The translations under genes were made by a program, and so were the position numbers. A stretch of 64,000 nucleotides of DNA from Solenopsis invicta (Eukaryota; Arthropoda; Insecta; Hymenoptera; Formicidae). The stretch spans positions 17,304,501-17,368,500 of the forward strand of contig NC_052665.1 of NCBI RefSeq assembly GCF_016802725.1, in the 5' to 3' direction. The notes below the pieces were generated by a model that did no database searches, was not told where the DNA came from, and saw only the letters and a program-made list of their open reading frames with translations. Every line of letters begins with the position of its first letter. Position 1 is the stretch's first letter. This document shows positions 33,211-48,200 of the stretch, in pieces.

Positions 33211-36200
33211 CCTGTTTATATATTTGTAAATCTGTCTCTAATATCTACCTGCAATATCTAATATCTAGTTTGGAAATTGTATTACACATTTCGTCGCGTC
33301 GGAACTTGCATGCACGAACATACTCCACGTTTCGCCCTAATCGTAATACTCAAATCAACCGTGCGCAAGAGTAGGTGTGTGGGGGCGTAATAGACACATC
33401 CAAAGTTGAGCGAACAGCAAAGCCTCGACAGCGCATTACACGTTGCGAAATTTTGGACTGTTCCCGATCTTGACAGCTAGCTTACGGTTTCCTCTTTCGG
33501 TATTTAAGCACAGCGTGACACGAAAGCCGATGTTTTACGGCGTATACAGGTATTGTAAAGCAACTAATCGGAAGGCCGCGAATTTTATCGTTCACTCGCG
33601 ACCGATACTAATACGTCCGTTTGCACGTTTCATTAAGCTATTAATCGGGCTGCAACAATGGACTGCTACGTTCATCCAACCACGCAAGAACGATCGAATT
33701 GATTCATTCGATATTCTGTTATAATACATGTGGCGTATCTGTGGATTTATATCGAAGAAATTAATTATGTACGCTAAGTCGTCTGATATATACGTGTGGT
33801 ATTACGCTGCAATTATATGTGTGTGTACATATCTAGGCTACTTAAACAAGTCCGTAATGTAATATTTTCTCAATTGTATTATAATGCAATAAAGATAATT
33901 TTAATGTTGATCTAATTATCGGAAATAAATTGGTAAACGCGAGAGGATTTCATCTGCCAATCATCGTCATTTCGCTCTTGTCACTTTTCTCTCTTCATTA
34001 TGCCGCATTCGTCATAAGCCAACATTAATCTACAAAATTCGTACACACTTTTATTATTAGTACAATGCACACGGTGTGCTATTTTTCTGACGCCCACGTG
34101 TGCGCTTCCTTCCTTTCCCCCGCAAATGTTTAATCGCGCTATCGTAAATATCAGAATGTAAATCGCCAGACACATTTATTATTGCCGATCTAAACGAGAG
34201 CCGATGCACTAACCGGCGTGTTTGCGTGGCTGATACTGATTCTCCGCGAGATGCGAAAGCAGTGCGGTTTTAATCTCGAAATTGCGGATGTCACACCGTT
34301 TCTCGATAAAATCCCGCCGCGCGAAGGCTCGATTAAACTGCGAATTGACTCCTGCCCGTAAAACATCTCGTCTGGCCTTTCCTAAATTCTTGTAGCCTTT
34401 ATTTACGAGCTTCATTGGACGAAAGCGAGAGATTTCAATTCTCGGATTTGCTTCGGTTCATATGAAATTAATCAACAATATAACATAATGCATAAATGAT
34501 AGAAATACTAAAAGGCTATTCGATATCATTTATGTATTAATGTTATAACATACAATAAATAAGGGGTGCTTGTAATTATTAGTAATATTACTAACTGGCT
34601 ATTTACAACACATCTAAACGAATGCTTATAAAATTAAGCATATACAGTACAGCAATTGAATTTCAGAATATTGTTATTTATATTGCCGTTCTATGAAATA
34701 TTTGAGTGAGACTTTTGTGAATTTACATATTTGTTTTTTGAATTTTTAGTTCTCTTTGTTAGCATATAATGTTCCCGTTCAATCTCTCTTTTTTCCTAAT
34801 TTCTGTACAAATCCTGTCGATAAACAATTCTCTTCACATGAAGATACTAATGTAGTTTGCACATTTATGGGTACAGAACGGATAAGCTGTTTATGGACAC
34901 AACATAGTTATCGAATTATCCTGATACGCTGATATACAGTTCGAAGCGTTGCAAAGAGAAATGTAGCAATATCGGAATATTACCGATTGCGCTATCTCGT
35001 TGCGCATAATCAAATTCTAATATCGAGCTCGTAGCTAGCTGAGAAACGCTCGACAAGAACGTGACTCTGAATGAGAACAATAATTGAAGCTTTACACACC
35101 GATGATCGAGGTGCGCGAAAGATTAGAAACATTTGATTGCATAATATTAACAACTGGGCGATATGAATCTTTGCGATCATCATAGGCAAAATAAAAAAAA
35201 AATGTTACATTAATTCAAGTAAATTAAACGCATTGCATTCACGTAAAAAAAAAACGGCCTATCCGCCGCGTTTCCTATGCGAATTCGTGTGAAACTTTAC
35301 TTGATTTTCTTCAGTTGTTAATAACTTTTCAGATTCTATATTAACCGTATTATTAAAGCGAAAAATCAACGAGAAAAGCAAACATACGTGTGATAATCGA
35401 GTCGATGTATGATATGCCAATTCGTTTGCTATGTTATCAACGTCATGAAGTGACCATTGAAATTGAGTTTGTGGCAATTGAAATTTTTAATTCGCTGTTT
35501 AATATCCTCCGGTACTTTTCAATCTCCAGTCACAAGTTAGTACATCATACTTGTTATACTTGAAGCATATCAGCGATCAACAACGCGGGCGCATTTCCTT
35601 TCGGCTCGGACGTAGCTACAACCTTCATATACAACGTTGCATCGACGTACACAGCCATCCCTGCCGGCGATCCCCCAACTCTCGCCGTTGGCTCGCGCGA
35701 TCGAACTGGAATTGAAACCCTACCCCTTTTATACCATGGAAAAGAGAACCGCCATCATTCCACGAACCAATCGGCGTGTGGCTCTTTCAAGCCCAAAGTA
35801 AATAAAAAGGCGGACAGAAGAGCGGATAAGGCAAGGCAACGAAAAGAAGAGAGAATGAAAAAGAAAAAGAAAATATCAGAGAAGGTGCTTTTTACAGCAA
35901 TTTACCCCACCGAAAATTTTCCGCAAGTGTCGTGGTAATCTTATGTAAATATCAAACACAATCAGGCTTTCTTATGAAAGGCGTTTAAAATAAAAAATAG
36001 AATTTAAAAAAAAAGATCTAAATATTTAACAAAATATGTAAAAATAATATTAAATAACAGAATTATTGGTGCTTCTACCAAAAAATTTCATAATTTTCAA
36101 TAGAATAGTGTACAGACAAATATAAATTTAAAAAAAAATTAAACATATGTTTAAATAAAAAAACTAGGTTTCTTTCCGCAAATGTATATTGCAATACTTT

Positions 36201-38126
36201 CTTCACGGATTAGACGTTTATTAAGCTAGGTAATAAAATTGCGCGGAGTATTGTAGAACGTGCGGTAGAATGAGATTCTTGCTTAAGTTGCTTATTATAC
36301 TTGCAGCACACACTGTCCCATTAGATAAAGTAAACAATGTTTACATAGCGGTGCATTTATAAGTTTCCATAATCTCTGTGTAAAGGATTCTTGCGCATAT
36401 GGAAAAAAAATGATCAGAAAACACAATTATTAATGACCTAATAAGTATAAAATAATAATCATGTTCAATATTATACAGCTTGTAATAAACAATATGTATT
36501 CGCTATAATTTCAAAGTATATAAAAAAATATGTAAACAAGCTCGAATTTATTTTACATTTTTATCATAATTTTTCAATTGTATAAAAAACGTTTAAATTA
36601 ATATTCACGGCTGGCAATAAACTCACGAGCGCGTTGCGTGCGAAAGAATGAAGCTGATAATAATTTTTACATATTCTCATTATATCTTCAGAACTATTTC
36701 ACAAATTATGTTTCTCAAATTATATATTACTCAACCCTAAAATATACGAAAAGATTATTAAAGGTGCAAATTATAATTGTTATACAAATAATAAAATTTT
36801 GCAAAAATTTATATTGTTAGTCAACGTTTTTATTACAAACTACTTTGAGAAAACCCCAAAGACCACATTATTTATTTGGTACAATAATTGCGAATATGTC
36901 AGTTCATATTTGTAATTCTTAATGCATCAAGTGATCTTGCAAAGAATGACTTCTTTTGTTTTTGAGAAAACTTGCAAGGCTTGACGCCGGTAAACCGTAT
37001 TTTGCTTTAATAAACCACTTGTTATGTCTGATTGTGTTCACTAGTTAGCTATTACCCTTCGTGTTACTTATTTTCTTGAACGTGATGCTACCGCCAGTAC
37101 AGCAGTGCATGCAATTAGCAGCTTTGCCAGGAGGAACTCATTTTGGTACGGGATCTGTGCGAAGCTAAGCTTACACGGTCTTATTACGCGGCTTATTTCG
37201 CTGCGAGTTATGCAGGTAGAACGCAGTCTCGAACGTAGACGTGAAGAAAATTAGATCAGCGAGAAAGGTGCAAAATTAAGGAGCTGGAAAGTTAACGCTT
37301 TGCGTCTTCCGTCTTCTATGTGAACGCGAAATTAATTTTAGACCTATTAGACACAATGAGGCAAGCAAAGTGTTTTCCAGGGTGATAATATTCACAAATG
37401 TGACGGGACATGGAAAATTTGTTAGACAACATCTATAAACCGGAAATATAATTAATTAGGATACAGATGCAATAGTGAGGCAAAGTATGAATTTCAATCG
37501 AGTTTCCAAAATTTACGTTACATGTACTTATCACAATAATTTGAGTGAAGCAATCCTACCATATGTGTATACAATCCATCAAACCTGGCAATTCGTGGGC
37601 AATAATTACGTAAAGCAAAAAAAAATTATAAATTTTGCGAGCCTCAAAATAAAGAAACTTGCAGGATTACATCGCTATCTTTGTTTTTAAAAGATAAAAA
37701 CACTGTGCTACTTTTTATGATTCTGTTGTTCCTTCCACTATACAAGGTTTAACCTGCGGGGTAATTTCCAAGAAATATATGCAAAGTATAAAATAACACG
37801 GATATGAGATAGACATAAATTAATCTAATATCCGATCATTTATTTTCTTTTAGATTAGAAGAAAGCAGGATATTGCGAAGAAAGATAAAATATATTGATT
37901 TTTCGGCAAGTTCTTAAAAGCAAAAATGAAAAGTTATTACGTTCGTTACGATTTTTTTTTACGTATAACATCATTTAGTGAGGAGCAGCAAAGTAACAAC
38001 AGAAAATATATTAATGTTATATTAAATATTACATATATTATTAAATATTGTCATATTACAGCTTCATTATATTTTACGAACTATGTGAATTTATTATAAA
38101 GCTATAAATATTATACAGGATGTACA
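33211..38126. other. Non-coding DNA with CpG-rich islands
   Basis: GC-richer blocks at about 33.29-33.73, 34.05-34.42 and 35.58-35.87 kb, with AT-rich spacer between. The block at 35.6-35.8 kb has CCAATCGG and a CTTTTATACC TATA-like string, but no initiator or first exon is identifiable. Open frames of 60-93 codons match nothing. Confidence 0.45.
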
Positions 38127-38181
38127 GACAAAGAAAGAAAAAAGAGAAAGAGGGGAGGGGGAGGTGGAGAAAAAGAGAAGA
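38127..38181. repeat. Polypurine tract
   Basis: A strand of almost only A and G, including AGAGGGGAGGGGGAGG, interrupted by single pyrimidines near its edges and by T at 38165. Such tracts can form triplex or G-rich structures. No gene context. Confidence 0.7.
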
Positions 38182-41100
38182 TATATTATCCATTACATAG
38201 ATTTTTAAATTAAATTCTGCATCGTTAGTTTTTTGTAATTTATAAAATCAAACTTATAAATAGAACTCGCAGATTTCTTATTTTAAACATAAACCAAGAG
38301 AAGTTATTCCATAATTCTCAATTATAATAGGACGCCATTCTGTCTGTCATCTCAGGCATCGGAAGGTCTTGGTCTATCTTTATGCGGTACGTACGAGTGC
38401 TCAGAATCACGAACTTTTAATTAGCGTCCGGAACCGAGCCAAAGAACAAGAGAATTGTGCAGAGTACGAGGAGAGAGACTATGTGAATAGAAAAACTTCT
38501 TTGCTCCCTTAACAGAAATCACGCTCGTGTTTGCGGTGAGAAAAATGCTTCTTCTTTTCTTTTATTATCCGATTATTTCTCATAAACGACCATGTCATAA
38601 GATGCATCCTACGAGGGTGTCTGCGAATGATGTTTCCTCATTCACTTTGCAAAAGTTCGTGCAAGACCGCAAAAGAATTAAAGGAAATGCTTCACGTGTG
38701 AAAATAATTTCGCGATTTGAGTGGATTATGAGAGAAATCACGCCACGACGTTTGGAAAAAGGTATTAAAAGCACTTTAAGATTTATTTGGAATGTAAACT
38801 TTAAGAACCGGAAAAACAAAAATCCAATTGAACGAATAATGAAAGAAAGTTAAAGTAAATATTTATTTACTTATGTAACCCAAATAAATTAAAACATTTT
38901 ATCTAACTTATAATAAAACATAATTCGTTTATAACGTATTACATAAAAGAGCTTATCGCAGAATACTACAGTCGGCAAGTTTACTCTACAAGACGTTGAC
39001 GTTAGCAGAATACTCAGTTAACTGTCTGTTTATTCGATGAAGAGCAATTCACTGATATTTCACAAGATATTTTGGTTTTGGCATAACACAACCGGGTTAC
39101 CAGAAGTTATCTGGCTTAGCAGCTGCACCTATCTGAATTTGCGGATGTCGCGGAGACGGCGACATTGATTGACGTATAGTTTTCGCTTCCGCTAAGTTAG
39201 GAAGTCTATTGGCGCAGAAACCTGAGACACGATGCACTGTGACGGAGTCCAAATTGATTTAAAATCGGTTTTTCTTGAGCAAAAAGATTCAATAGGTACC
39301 ATTTTTATCATAATTTTGTAACATTGATATTTGAACGTGTCAGTAAAATTAATCATCTAATTTAAATTCACAAAATTACACCATCATTTTTTAGAGAGTG
39401 TAAAATATAATATACTTGCAACAAAATTATAAAAAAAAAATTACATTTCTAATAAAAATACTTTATTTTCTTAAAATGCGCGCTACTATAGGAATAAAAT
39501 TGAATTAATAATTAATCGCATCTTCAAATTATACAAATTTATATATATTCAGTCTTACTTCAAATTTGATTTAAATAACATTACTGCCAACATATTTTTA
39601 GAGGTTAATATAGATTTTGCGCTGCAAAGTTAAAAAGAAGTGATTGCCGTATTTCTTCATCCTCGCTTGCAATAAATTTACACCATCACGTTTTATTTAG
39701 CATTATTAAATCGTACTAGGCAACTTTGAACAATGTGATTTATATTAATGGTGCTCGCGAAAGCGTCTTAAAGTCTTCTTAGAGCATGGAAGCTCTCTGC
39801 GATGGCATTGCGGGGGCATAAGCGGAATTTACTTCGTCGCCAAGAGCAAACTAGAGTGGCGAAACCGTCGGGCAGTCTAACCGGAAGTCGCACTTGTTTT
39901 CGATCAAGATCTCGCTTTTTTCTATCCTCGATCTTTCTTATTTCCCGTTCCTTCCCCTTATAATTTTGCCTGATACCCGTAGAGTTTTAATTCTTTTTGA
40001 TAATGTATAATTGTATTCAATACTAGGATTAATATTTTAAAAATATATTAGATCGCGTAAAGAAATAAATTATTAATTAAAAAATACGAAGAAAAGATAT
40101 GCTGCACATTATAGGAGTTCTATAAAATAAAAGTTTTCAAATTTAAAAACTAATAATTAACTAATAATTTTGAATTTTTTGATACGGAAAAATTAAAAAA
40201 TATTTTCTGTCAAATTATATATGTATATTATTAAATGTGTGTATAAATTCACAAAACAAATTTGATAAAATAAAACACTGGTAAGAATAAGTTGTAAAAT
40301 AAGATGCAAAATAAATCACGTTGAATTTTTGTCAAGCAGATCTTACAGATCTTGCAGCTCTCCATCATCGGTTTCCTTCAGGGTAACCTCGATCAATTAT
40401 TAAAAATCGCGACTCCAGAAACGGCTGTTTCATTTCTCAAACATGCTTACTGATACAACTCCCTCATCACGCGTGTCACATAACATTTTTTTGGTTTCTC
40501 TCACTTTTTTCGATTAAAAGAAAAAAAACATACGAAAGTAAATTTTGACGGGATTCATCAAAAACAAGAATAAAACAATAACTGAACAAATAAAACTCAC
40601 AAAATATTCTTGCGCGCACTAAGCAGATGTCGGTTGAGTCAACACACACATGGCGAAAGAAGGAGCGCATATGTAATTTTTCAAGTTATTGGTGCGCAAA
40701 CTTGTACGAATTTATGTACATACTTGATATAAGTATTCACACTCTTCTTCCGAATATATAATACTTAAATATAGCGGTTTCTATTAAATTAACATGAGCG
40801 GGAATAGAAACTTCTTTTTTCGCCATTTAAATACGATCGTTGCATTTTCAATAAATCACCATTATTGTACACAACACAGTTTAACAATAGCGAACAGCAA
40901 CGGTGTCGGAACAGTTGCGATTTAACCGGCATTTTGTACAAAGCATTCGTGGCACGAATGCTTGCGAAGCTTCCGAGGGAGATCGAAGAGCCAAGTTTTA
41001 ACGCGCGTAAGCGCATCTCTTCGTTTCGCGTGCCTTGAGCTGCCAAGAGGTGAATGTTAATTTTTGCTCTACCAAAGTTTACTAGCGCGGGACGAACGAA

Positions 41101-44100
41101 ATTGCCGTAGCAATTTCCCCGGGGCGACGTAAAAGTCTTGTAACAATGCCAGGATCCCAGGAAATTCTTTTTCACTCCCGCCGCGGAATGTTAAACGTGT
41201 CGAATCCCGAACGACGCAATAACGTCGCCCCGCGTGGCACATGAAATTTTTTGTACATCAACGAGATTCTCATCGACGTTCGATTCGGATACAACCAACT
41301 AACTCAATGGTTCCATGAGGTTCTTATAAATTTTATTCCGGCTTTGTAGTGCTATTTCACATCTTGATCAAAGAGAGTGCTCGATACAATACACATTTTA
41401 ATTAATGAGAAATATCCGAAATAATGTTGAATATTCGATTATTTGCATGAGCTCTTGTAATTAAACAATATGCAATAAATCTTTCAACAAGCTACTGCAG
41501 CAAATGTATCATTTGAAAACCATTCTTTAAAGGACGCCAAACATTTTAAAAAGGCATAATTCTAAGTTAATACATTTCTTTCGCTTCGAGCAGCTCGTAT
41601 TTTACATAGATAGCACTTTCGGGTATTCCACAAGATTAACCTCGCGAGCTTAAATCAGACGAGTTGTGGCGGATGCACGCTTGAGTTACATCTTTAGCGA
41701 AACGCATTTCCAGACCGGCGAATAATTTTTGTTTTTCCAATGAGCAACTGTGGAGATGAACAAGAATTCGCAACCAAGCAAATTCGAAACGAAAAACACA
41801 AAAACATTTCCTCGGGCAAAATATAATAAACTACAATTATAAACTTTGTACCGTTCATGTTACATGTAATAATTACACATATTTATTTCAAATTTTAGTA
41901 ATATTTATGTTTTTAATAATTGCCCCGAATATAAAGAAAATGTATGCCTCTAGTTAAACTTTTTTTTTTGTAAATACAACAAGATGATACTCAAGATCAA
42001 TCGTAGCAATAAAAATACCTTTAAATGGTTTTCACGCTGGAGTAAGATAATATCCTTCGTTTCAGTAATCGTATTGGCATCCATTCGTGCAGACGTGCAC
42101 GTGGAAGTCAAGCGTAAACGTTAAGGGGTTTAATAAATGACGTGACTATTATTCGAACGGCATCGTAACCGTTTATGATATGGCGTTCAATAACGCAAAA
42201 AGCTAATACCGCCGCTATGTTTTCTAAAAAAATGTATGAATGAAGAATTAAAACGAATACCAAGAGATCGTTTTTTAGCCGTTAAATCCTACGGTTCTCG
42301 AAGAGCGTAACGCGATATTAAAAAATGTCCGAGCCGAAGGAATTCCTCTATACATTCTCGAGTGTTGAAAGGCGCCGGTAATCCCTGGTATTTACATGAA
42401 AATCGTCAGATCTCGAGTCCACCACGGTTAGTTCCACCGTCGCGCTAAATAGCGCGTACGAAAGACGAAAGAGGAAACGCGCGGTGTGGACTTGGATCAC
42501 AGCTCTAGTTTACTCCATTCGAAGATCGTACTATTTTTACATCGAGAAGAAACGCACGCGTGTGAGGCCTGTGAATGGTGTACTCTAGCTTTCTCTCCTG
42601 CCGAGCGGAATTGCTGGATTTACCGAGTTCCAGTTGAAGCAGGCTGATGAAAGACGTAATGTGGACGCGCTTTTGTCCCTCTTCCATGCGTCACATTAGC
42701 CTCTTTCATCACAAAAGTATCTCGGAAACGTGTCGTATTAATTTCGAAAATAAAGCTGCACATGACAAAATTGTGCAAACGACAAAATTGGTGCATGCGT
42801 TGCTCTAAACCTGATATTAAGCGTACTTAAATTGTCCTAAAGCTGTAACCGCGTCATTGCGTAATATTGAAAGAGATATTCAATATTGCGTAATGTTGAA
42901 TGATAATTTCTGCTCTCTCTTGTACAAATCAAAATGTAAAGAAGAATAAAAAAAATAACCGCACGCGTTGTAATCTATAATAGTAGCTTTCGTTTTAATG
43001 GGATTATATGCGAAAACTGGTGCAATATTTTATTAAAAAGCAAATCCTACGTTAAATTCACGCAAGATCTGTTAATCAATGGCTGTTAATGCTGCATCCG
43101 TCCTGCACTAAAACGCGACCGATCGCAAAACCGCAATACTATGTTTGCAACGGCCGTTTATTGACGTCGTTTATATACGCAACTGACACAGCACTTGCAT
43201 ATACCGGTAATATGCAGTCTCGGTATCACGCGGGGACGACGGAATTAATCCATCTGTCGGATGTCGCGCTTAATTCCCTCCGGGCGTACTTTGACGGCTC
43301 GCTCTAGAACTCAACGAATCTGATTGAATCTGAAACACGTAGCTCGGAACATTAATTTCGATGGCAGTTAAAAGTGCATCTTGATTTCCGCATGAAAGTT
43401 CATTTGATCGGCAGCCGGCTACTTAACGCTGTAATGACTTACAATTAGATATGAAATCGATAGAATTTTAAACTCGACTAATACATGTATAATCTTTATT
43501 TCCTCTTTTGTCTATACTATTACTATAGAGTTGAGAATTGTTATCGAATATTATTCATAGTCAATAGATTTAGGGTAAAATACAATTCGTAAAATTTGTA
43601 CTTGTGATATTGAAAATTAATTATGGCAATATTTTAATTATCTCCATATCACACTCAGGCAGTACAGACAAAATTCGGTAATTGACGTCACAGTCGGTTA
43701 TGAGTTACGACACTTCAGGTCTCCATAATTAATTAGCAATTTGCGTTCTTTTTGGCCTCCTTGAGTTTCCTTTACGGCGGCGGTCTGAATAATCGAGTGG
43801 CTAACTTCGCCCAGCGCTAATATAGATCTTGTCGGTGGTGACCCGTGTGACGGAACCCCCTGGCATTATTCCGACCGGTAATAATCTCTCTTCGGCGAAG
43901 TTACGGCAAAGTTTCTCAACTCAATGCCGATTAAAAAGCATGCTCCGCCAGAAATACAATGGAGTTCTGCCAGTTGGTTTGCCGATCGCCGGCAAATAAG
44001 ATTAATCGACGGTCGAGGATGCCGAGGGAAGGATCGAAATATCGAGGCCGATTAATTACTGGAAAAGTTCGCGCCATCCCTCTGCACCCGGTTACTCGAA

Positions 44101-45167
44101 TAGTCTGCCGTTTTAATAGATTGCGTACACACGCGAAAGGAATTTGCTCCGATATTCCAATCTGCCGAAATCCCTCGTTTCCCCCTTTTTTCGACCGACT
44201 TGCCTTAATTGGGCCACGTTGTGCTTACTCGCGCCGCGCGAACTCGCCGGCGGGATTTACATTCAATACGCTCCGTGGTAGATTAAATTTACTCATGAAA
44301 TGAATAAAATTCAGAAATCTGGGAGAACGTGAAAAATTTCACCTTCGCTTCGTTTGACGGAATAGAGTAGAGGAGTGTGGGCAAATTGTGATACGCTGAA
44401 CAGTAGACGAAATGTACTATATGAAATATACATGTAACTTGGATGCATGTAAATTTTGCAAAGTATTTTGATTACAATTCGATATCAAATAGACAATGAA
44501 CAAACGAGCAGTTGGGAGTAAATATATCATTACAAATCTACTCTTTTTATTCATCTCTACTCGAATTTATATAAACCATCGCCAGTATTTTAAAAACGCT
44601 TGCGTTCTTCGCAAAAAAGAATTTATGCATTGCACTGAAATATTGGAACAAAGTAAGAAAAATAAATTTGTTGTGGCACGATACTGCTTGACAAATTCCG
44701 TTTTCTTCCTTTTAATAGGGAATATCATAAAAATGCATTGCTGCTTAAATACTATATTATATGATTTTTTTTAAATTACTACAAAAATAAAAATTATTCA
44801 GGATTTTATTCGAATCTCAAATACTATTAAAATATATGGCGCTTCAAAGTGTTAAAGAAAAATGTTAATTTCAAAAAAATCTTTCAAATAATTATATTTC
44901 TTTGCCACGAACTATGTGTCCTTTGATTCGTCATTATCAAATCAAATGTTGGTCCTCATTTACTCACTGTCCAATATCATTATTACATAAATGTCACATG
45001 ATATTATCCTATATTTAATTATATTTTACAATATCAATATGCGATATCACATCCTACCAATGTGCGCGCAATTATATTCAGTATCTAATTACTTTCCAAC
45101 GCCATCGATATATATGATATGTATATCAGATTGCTATGCGAAGATTTATTTTATATAAATATTGGAT

Positions 45168-45170
<3 letters not shown>
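38182..45170. other. Non-coding DNA with CpG-rich islands
   Basis: GC-richer blocks at about 39.77-39.95, 40.9-41.3, 42.05-42.7, 43.07-43.32 and 43.64-44.3 kb. A small hairpin AATATTGAA/TTCAATATT sits at 42863-42887, inside two direct copies of a TTGCGTAAT.TTGAA motif. Open frames of up to 128 codons (40789-41175 minus; 43959-44303 plus) are unrecognised. Confidence 0.45.

Positions 45171-45209
<39 letters not shown>
45171..45209. repeat. (TC)n microsatellite, 39 bp
   Basis: The longest dinucleotide run in the window, uninterrupted. Confidence 0.95.
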
Positions 45210-45212
<3 letters not shown>

Positions 45213-48200
45213 GTAACGACATTAATTTGTATCGCTTTAATTAAGAATTTGAGCAGGTCTTGCTATGTAAATTAGTGGTTAGAGTTTTAGATCATGCTTC
45301 TGACCTAATTCTGACCGAGTTTTTTCGTATTTAGCCAAACTAATCATCGAAGCTTTCATCAAATAAGAAATTCTCTTTCAAAAAACATGATAAATTGCGA
45401 AATTGACATACCAAGTTTCCACTGTGGTAGGATTAAATAAGAAAAGGTAATATATTACAAGCCATAAGTACTTCTTTATATCAAGGAGAAGTAAAAGTGA
45501 CGGAAATTAGTATTTTTATCACTTTTTCTTACTATCTTGTCTCTTACAATACAATAAAACGTATGTCATTCATTATATACGACATTACCATATTTCTGAA
45601 TGTAATTGTAGTATATTGAAACAAAGCATTTGCATAATACACATTGCTGTGTTTTTAATATTCAAGATGGAAAAGTATGAAATATCTCAGATCGTGTCAG
45701 ACTTGACCTACATCATATTTTTTTCAATCAAACGTGTATAAAATTTACGAAGATTATTCTTACAGTTTAAATGACATAAATGGATTAATAAATATTCATA
45801 ATGGCTATAATTTAAAAAGGAAATATCTCACAATTTATCTTTGATTGCGATTCTTAAGAACAGACTCTAATAAATTTAGAGACTCTAATATTTAAATGTA
45901 TATTTCCGTCTAAATAGAAATAATTCATTTTGTTCTACATTTTTATTGTTGTATTAATTTAAAAAAAAAGACAGTTATATTTTTTGTTACTTAATTAGCA
46001 TTTTAGTATTATATGTAATTAATTAGTAACTAATGAGTAAATGTTTTCTAACAATCATAATAGTAAATAAAAAAAAATTTATTAGAAATAAAGCAATTAT
46101 TTAAAATACTTAAAAAAGTTTAATGTAATAATATATTTACAGTAAACGTATGACTAATATTAAGTCTTCGTATTTATTTGATTCGCAAAATTTTTCGTAA
46201 TGTACAAGATCAAAAGTGACTTTTCAAACGAATCAACTTGAGATCTTTTGAAAACTGTTTTCTAATTAAAATTGTTATAGATAGGCTTTCGAGTGACTCT
46301 CAATATATACCCACTTGATATCAAGTTAAAATTTTTTTGTTTGAAAGAGGAAACACTCGTATCCCTCGGTTACCTGCCCGTCTATTTGACGTTTTAGCAA
46401 TCAACGAGTGACCTTTTGGATGTAATGAAAGCGGTTTGATTTCCCCTGCAAGTTCTCCAATAAAACGTTACTCTTATGCGGAAGTATCGTTTATCGAAAA
46501 AATGGAATGTTTCATGGATCTCGCCCACTCACGTAGGATGCTCTAAAAAAATGTATGTACAATAATAGCAGCATTCCATCCCGTTGAGGGTGCTTGGAAC
46601 GTGCTCTTTTTAATCTATATTTACTTATCGCGTATTCAATAAATGAACCAATAAATAATGATGAGATTTTCCACTTACATTTTTACCTGCTGTACAGATT
46701 TCAATACATAAAATATTATTAATTGTAATTTATTATAGAAAAATGCATAAAAATTTATTATGCATAAAAATATTGCTGTTGATTTATATCTACTTGACTG
46801 AGTTATCTGTAACAATATTGCTGCTACCAAAAGATAGTAATTGAGATATAACGATTTATCAAGTGAAAGCAGCGCGCATCGTTTTACAAGTGGTAAACTA
46901 CCAGATATGGCATTTGATCGCGTATTTGTATATGGTATATCACATACGGTAATTAATAGCAAATACAAAATCATAATCAAAATTTTCAATTCTGCTTTGA
47001 TCTTTTGATTGTATTTATTGGGAATAATTTGTTCTATTACTAATGATAAATATAAACCCTCCGCCCTAATACAAGTTAGAAGTTCAGATAAATTATAAAA
47101 TCCTTGCTACAAAATCTTTAAATCAATAATAATAAATTAAATTCGACAAGTAACATTTTCGTAAAATTTATCTGTTTACTGATATATCAATTTTTTTTAA
47201 TTAACGAAAACATACTACAATATACACATATATACACAATTGATAAAAATTAAATTTAAATTAAATTTAAATTAAATTAAATTACCTAAAATTGAAATTA
47301 ATAAAAACATAATACAATATAATAAAACACATAGTACAATACGTCCGGCAAAAACCTAATATACTTTTCCACTATAGTTTCTTAATTTTTGTATCGTCAT
47401 GTTGTTCATGGCATTCATGGCAACGTGCCATTATTAGCGATCTGTTGGACGTTTCTGATCAATTCGTTTAGCTTCGATGCATCTGTTCGATTGCATTGTT
47501 GCAACAATCGACGGGTGACCTTTTCGTTGTAAATGAAAGCCACACGAGAGTACGCGATTCCTCTCGAATCCTAACCGGGACGCAAATTGGCCACGTGACA
47601 TTATGGCATTCCCCAAATGACTGTAACACGTTACGGCATTGCTCTCAGCCGTTACATGCATGCACACATAACGTCTCTCGTCCCTCCCCCATCATCCTGC
47701 GCGTCTCGATCTGCCGAACAATGCGCTCAGACCAATGATGAGCTTTCGGAGAACGCTTTCCATGCGTCATACTCGAGAACGTGCGCATGTCCCGTAAGTT
47801 TTTCATCGATATGATACCACGTATTCTGCAATCTAGGAAATGTAACCGTCTACTGCATCAATATACATATGTGATGTTCCTTCTCAATGATAATTAAAAT
47901 AGTTGAACATTCGAATCAAAATTAATTATAATATAACAATGATTGCTTAAATTACATTCCATTTAGTAGCAAAATAATAAAATATTCCTACGTTATTTGT
48001 AAACTTTTTATATTATGCTTTCAAAACATAATATATTTTAATTGATTTTGAAACCAGATTTGTTATTAATTATAAAATGGTTAAAAAATCCAATTTTAAA
48101 AATTAGATTTAACTAAAATGCTAACTCGCAATTAAAAAATTAATTTTACGCAAATAAATATTTCTATAGCAAAATTATTCTTTTTTTAAAAAATAAAAGA

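Noticed and set aside
38787..38805. TGGAATGTAAACTTTAAG, sharing the first 11 bases of miR-1
   Set aside because: The match ends after the seed region and there is no hairpin around it.
40789..41175. Minus 128-codon frame
   Set aside because: Composition-driven, no domain, no splice signals.
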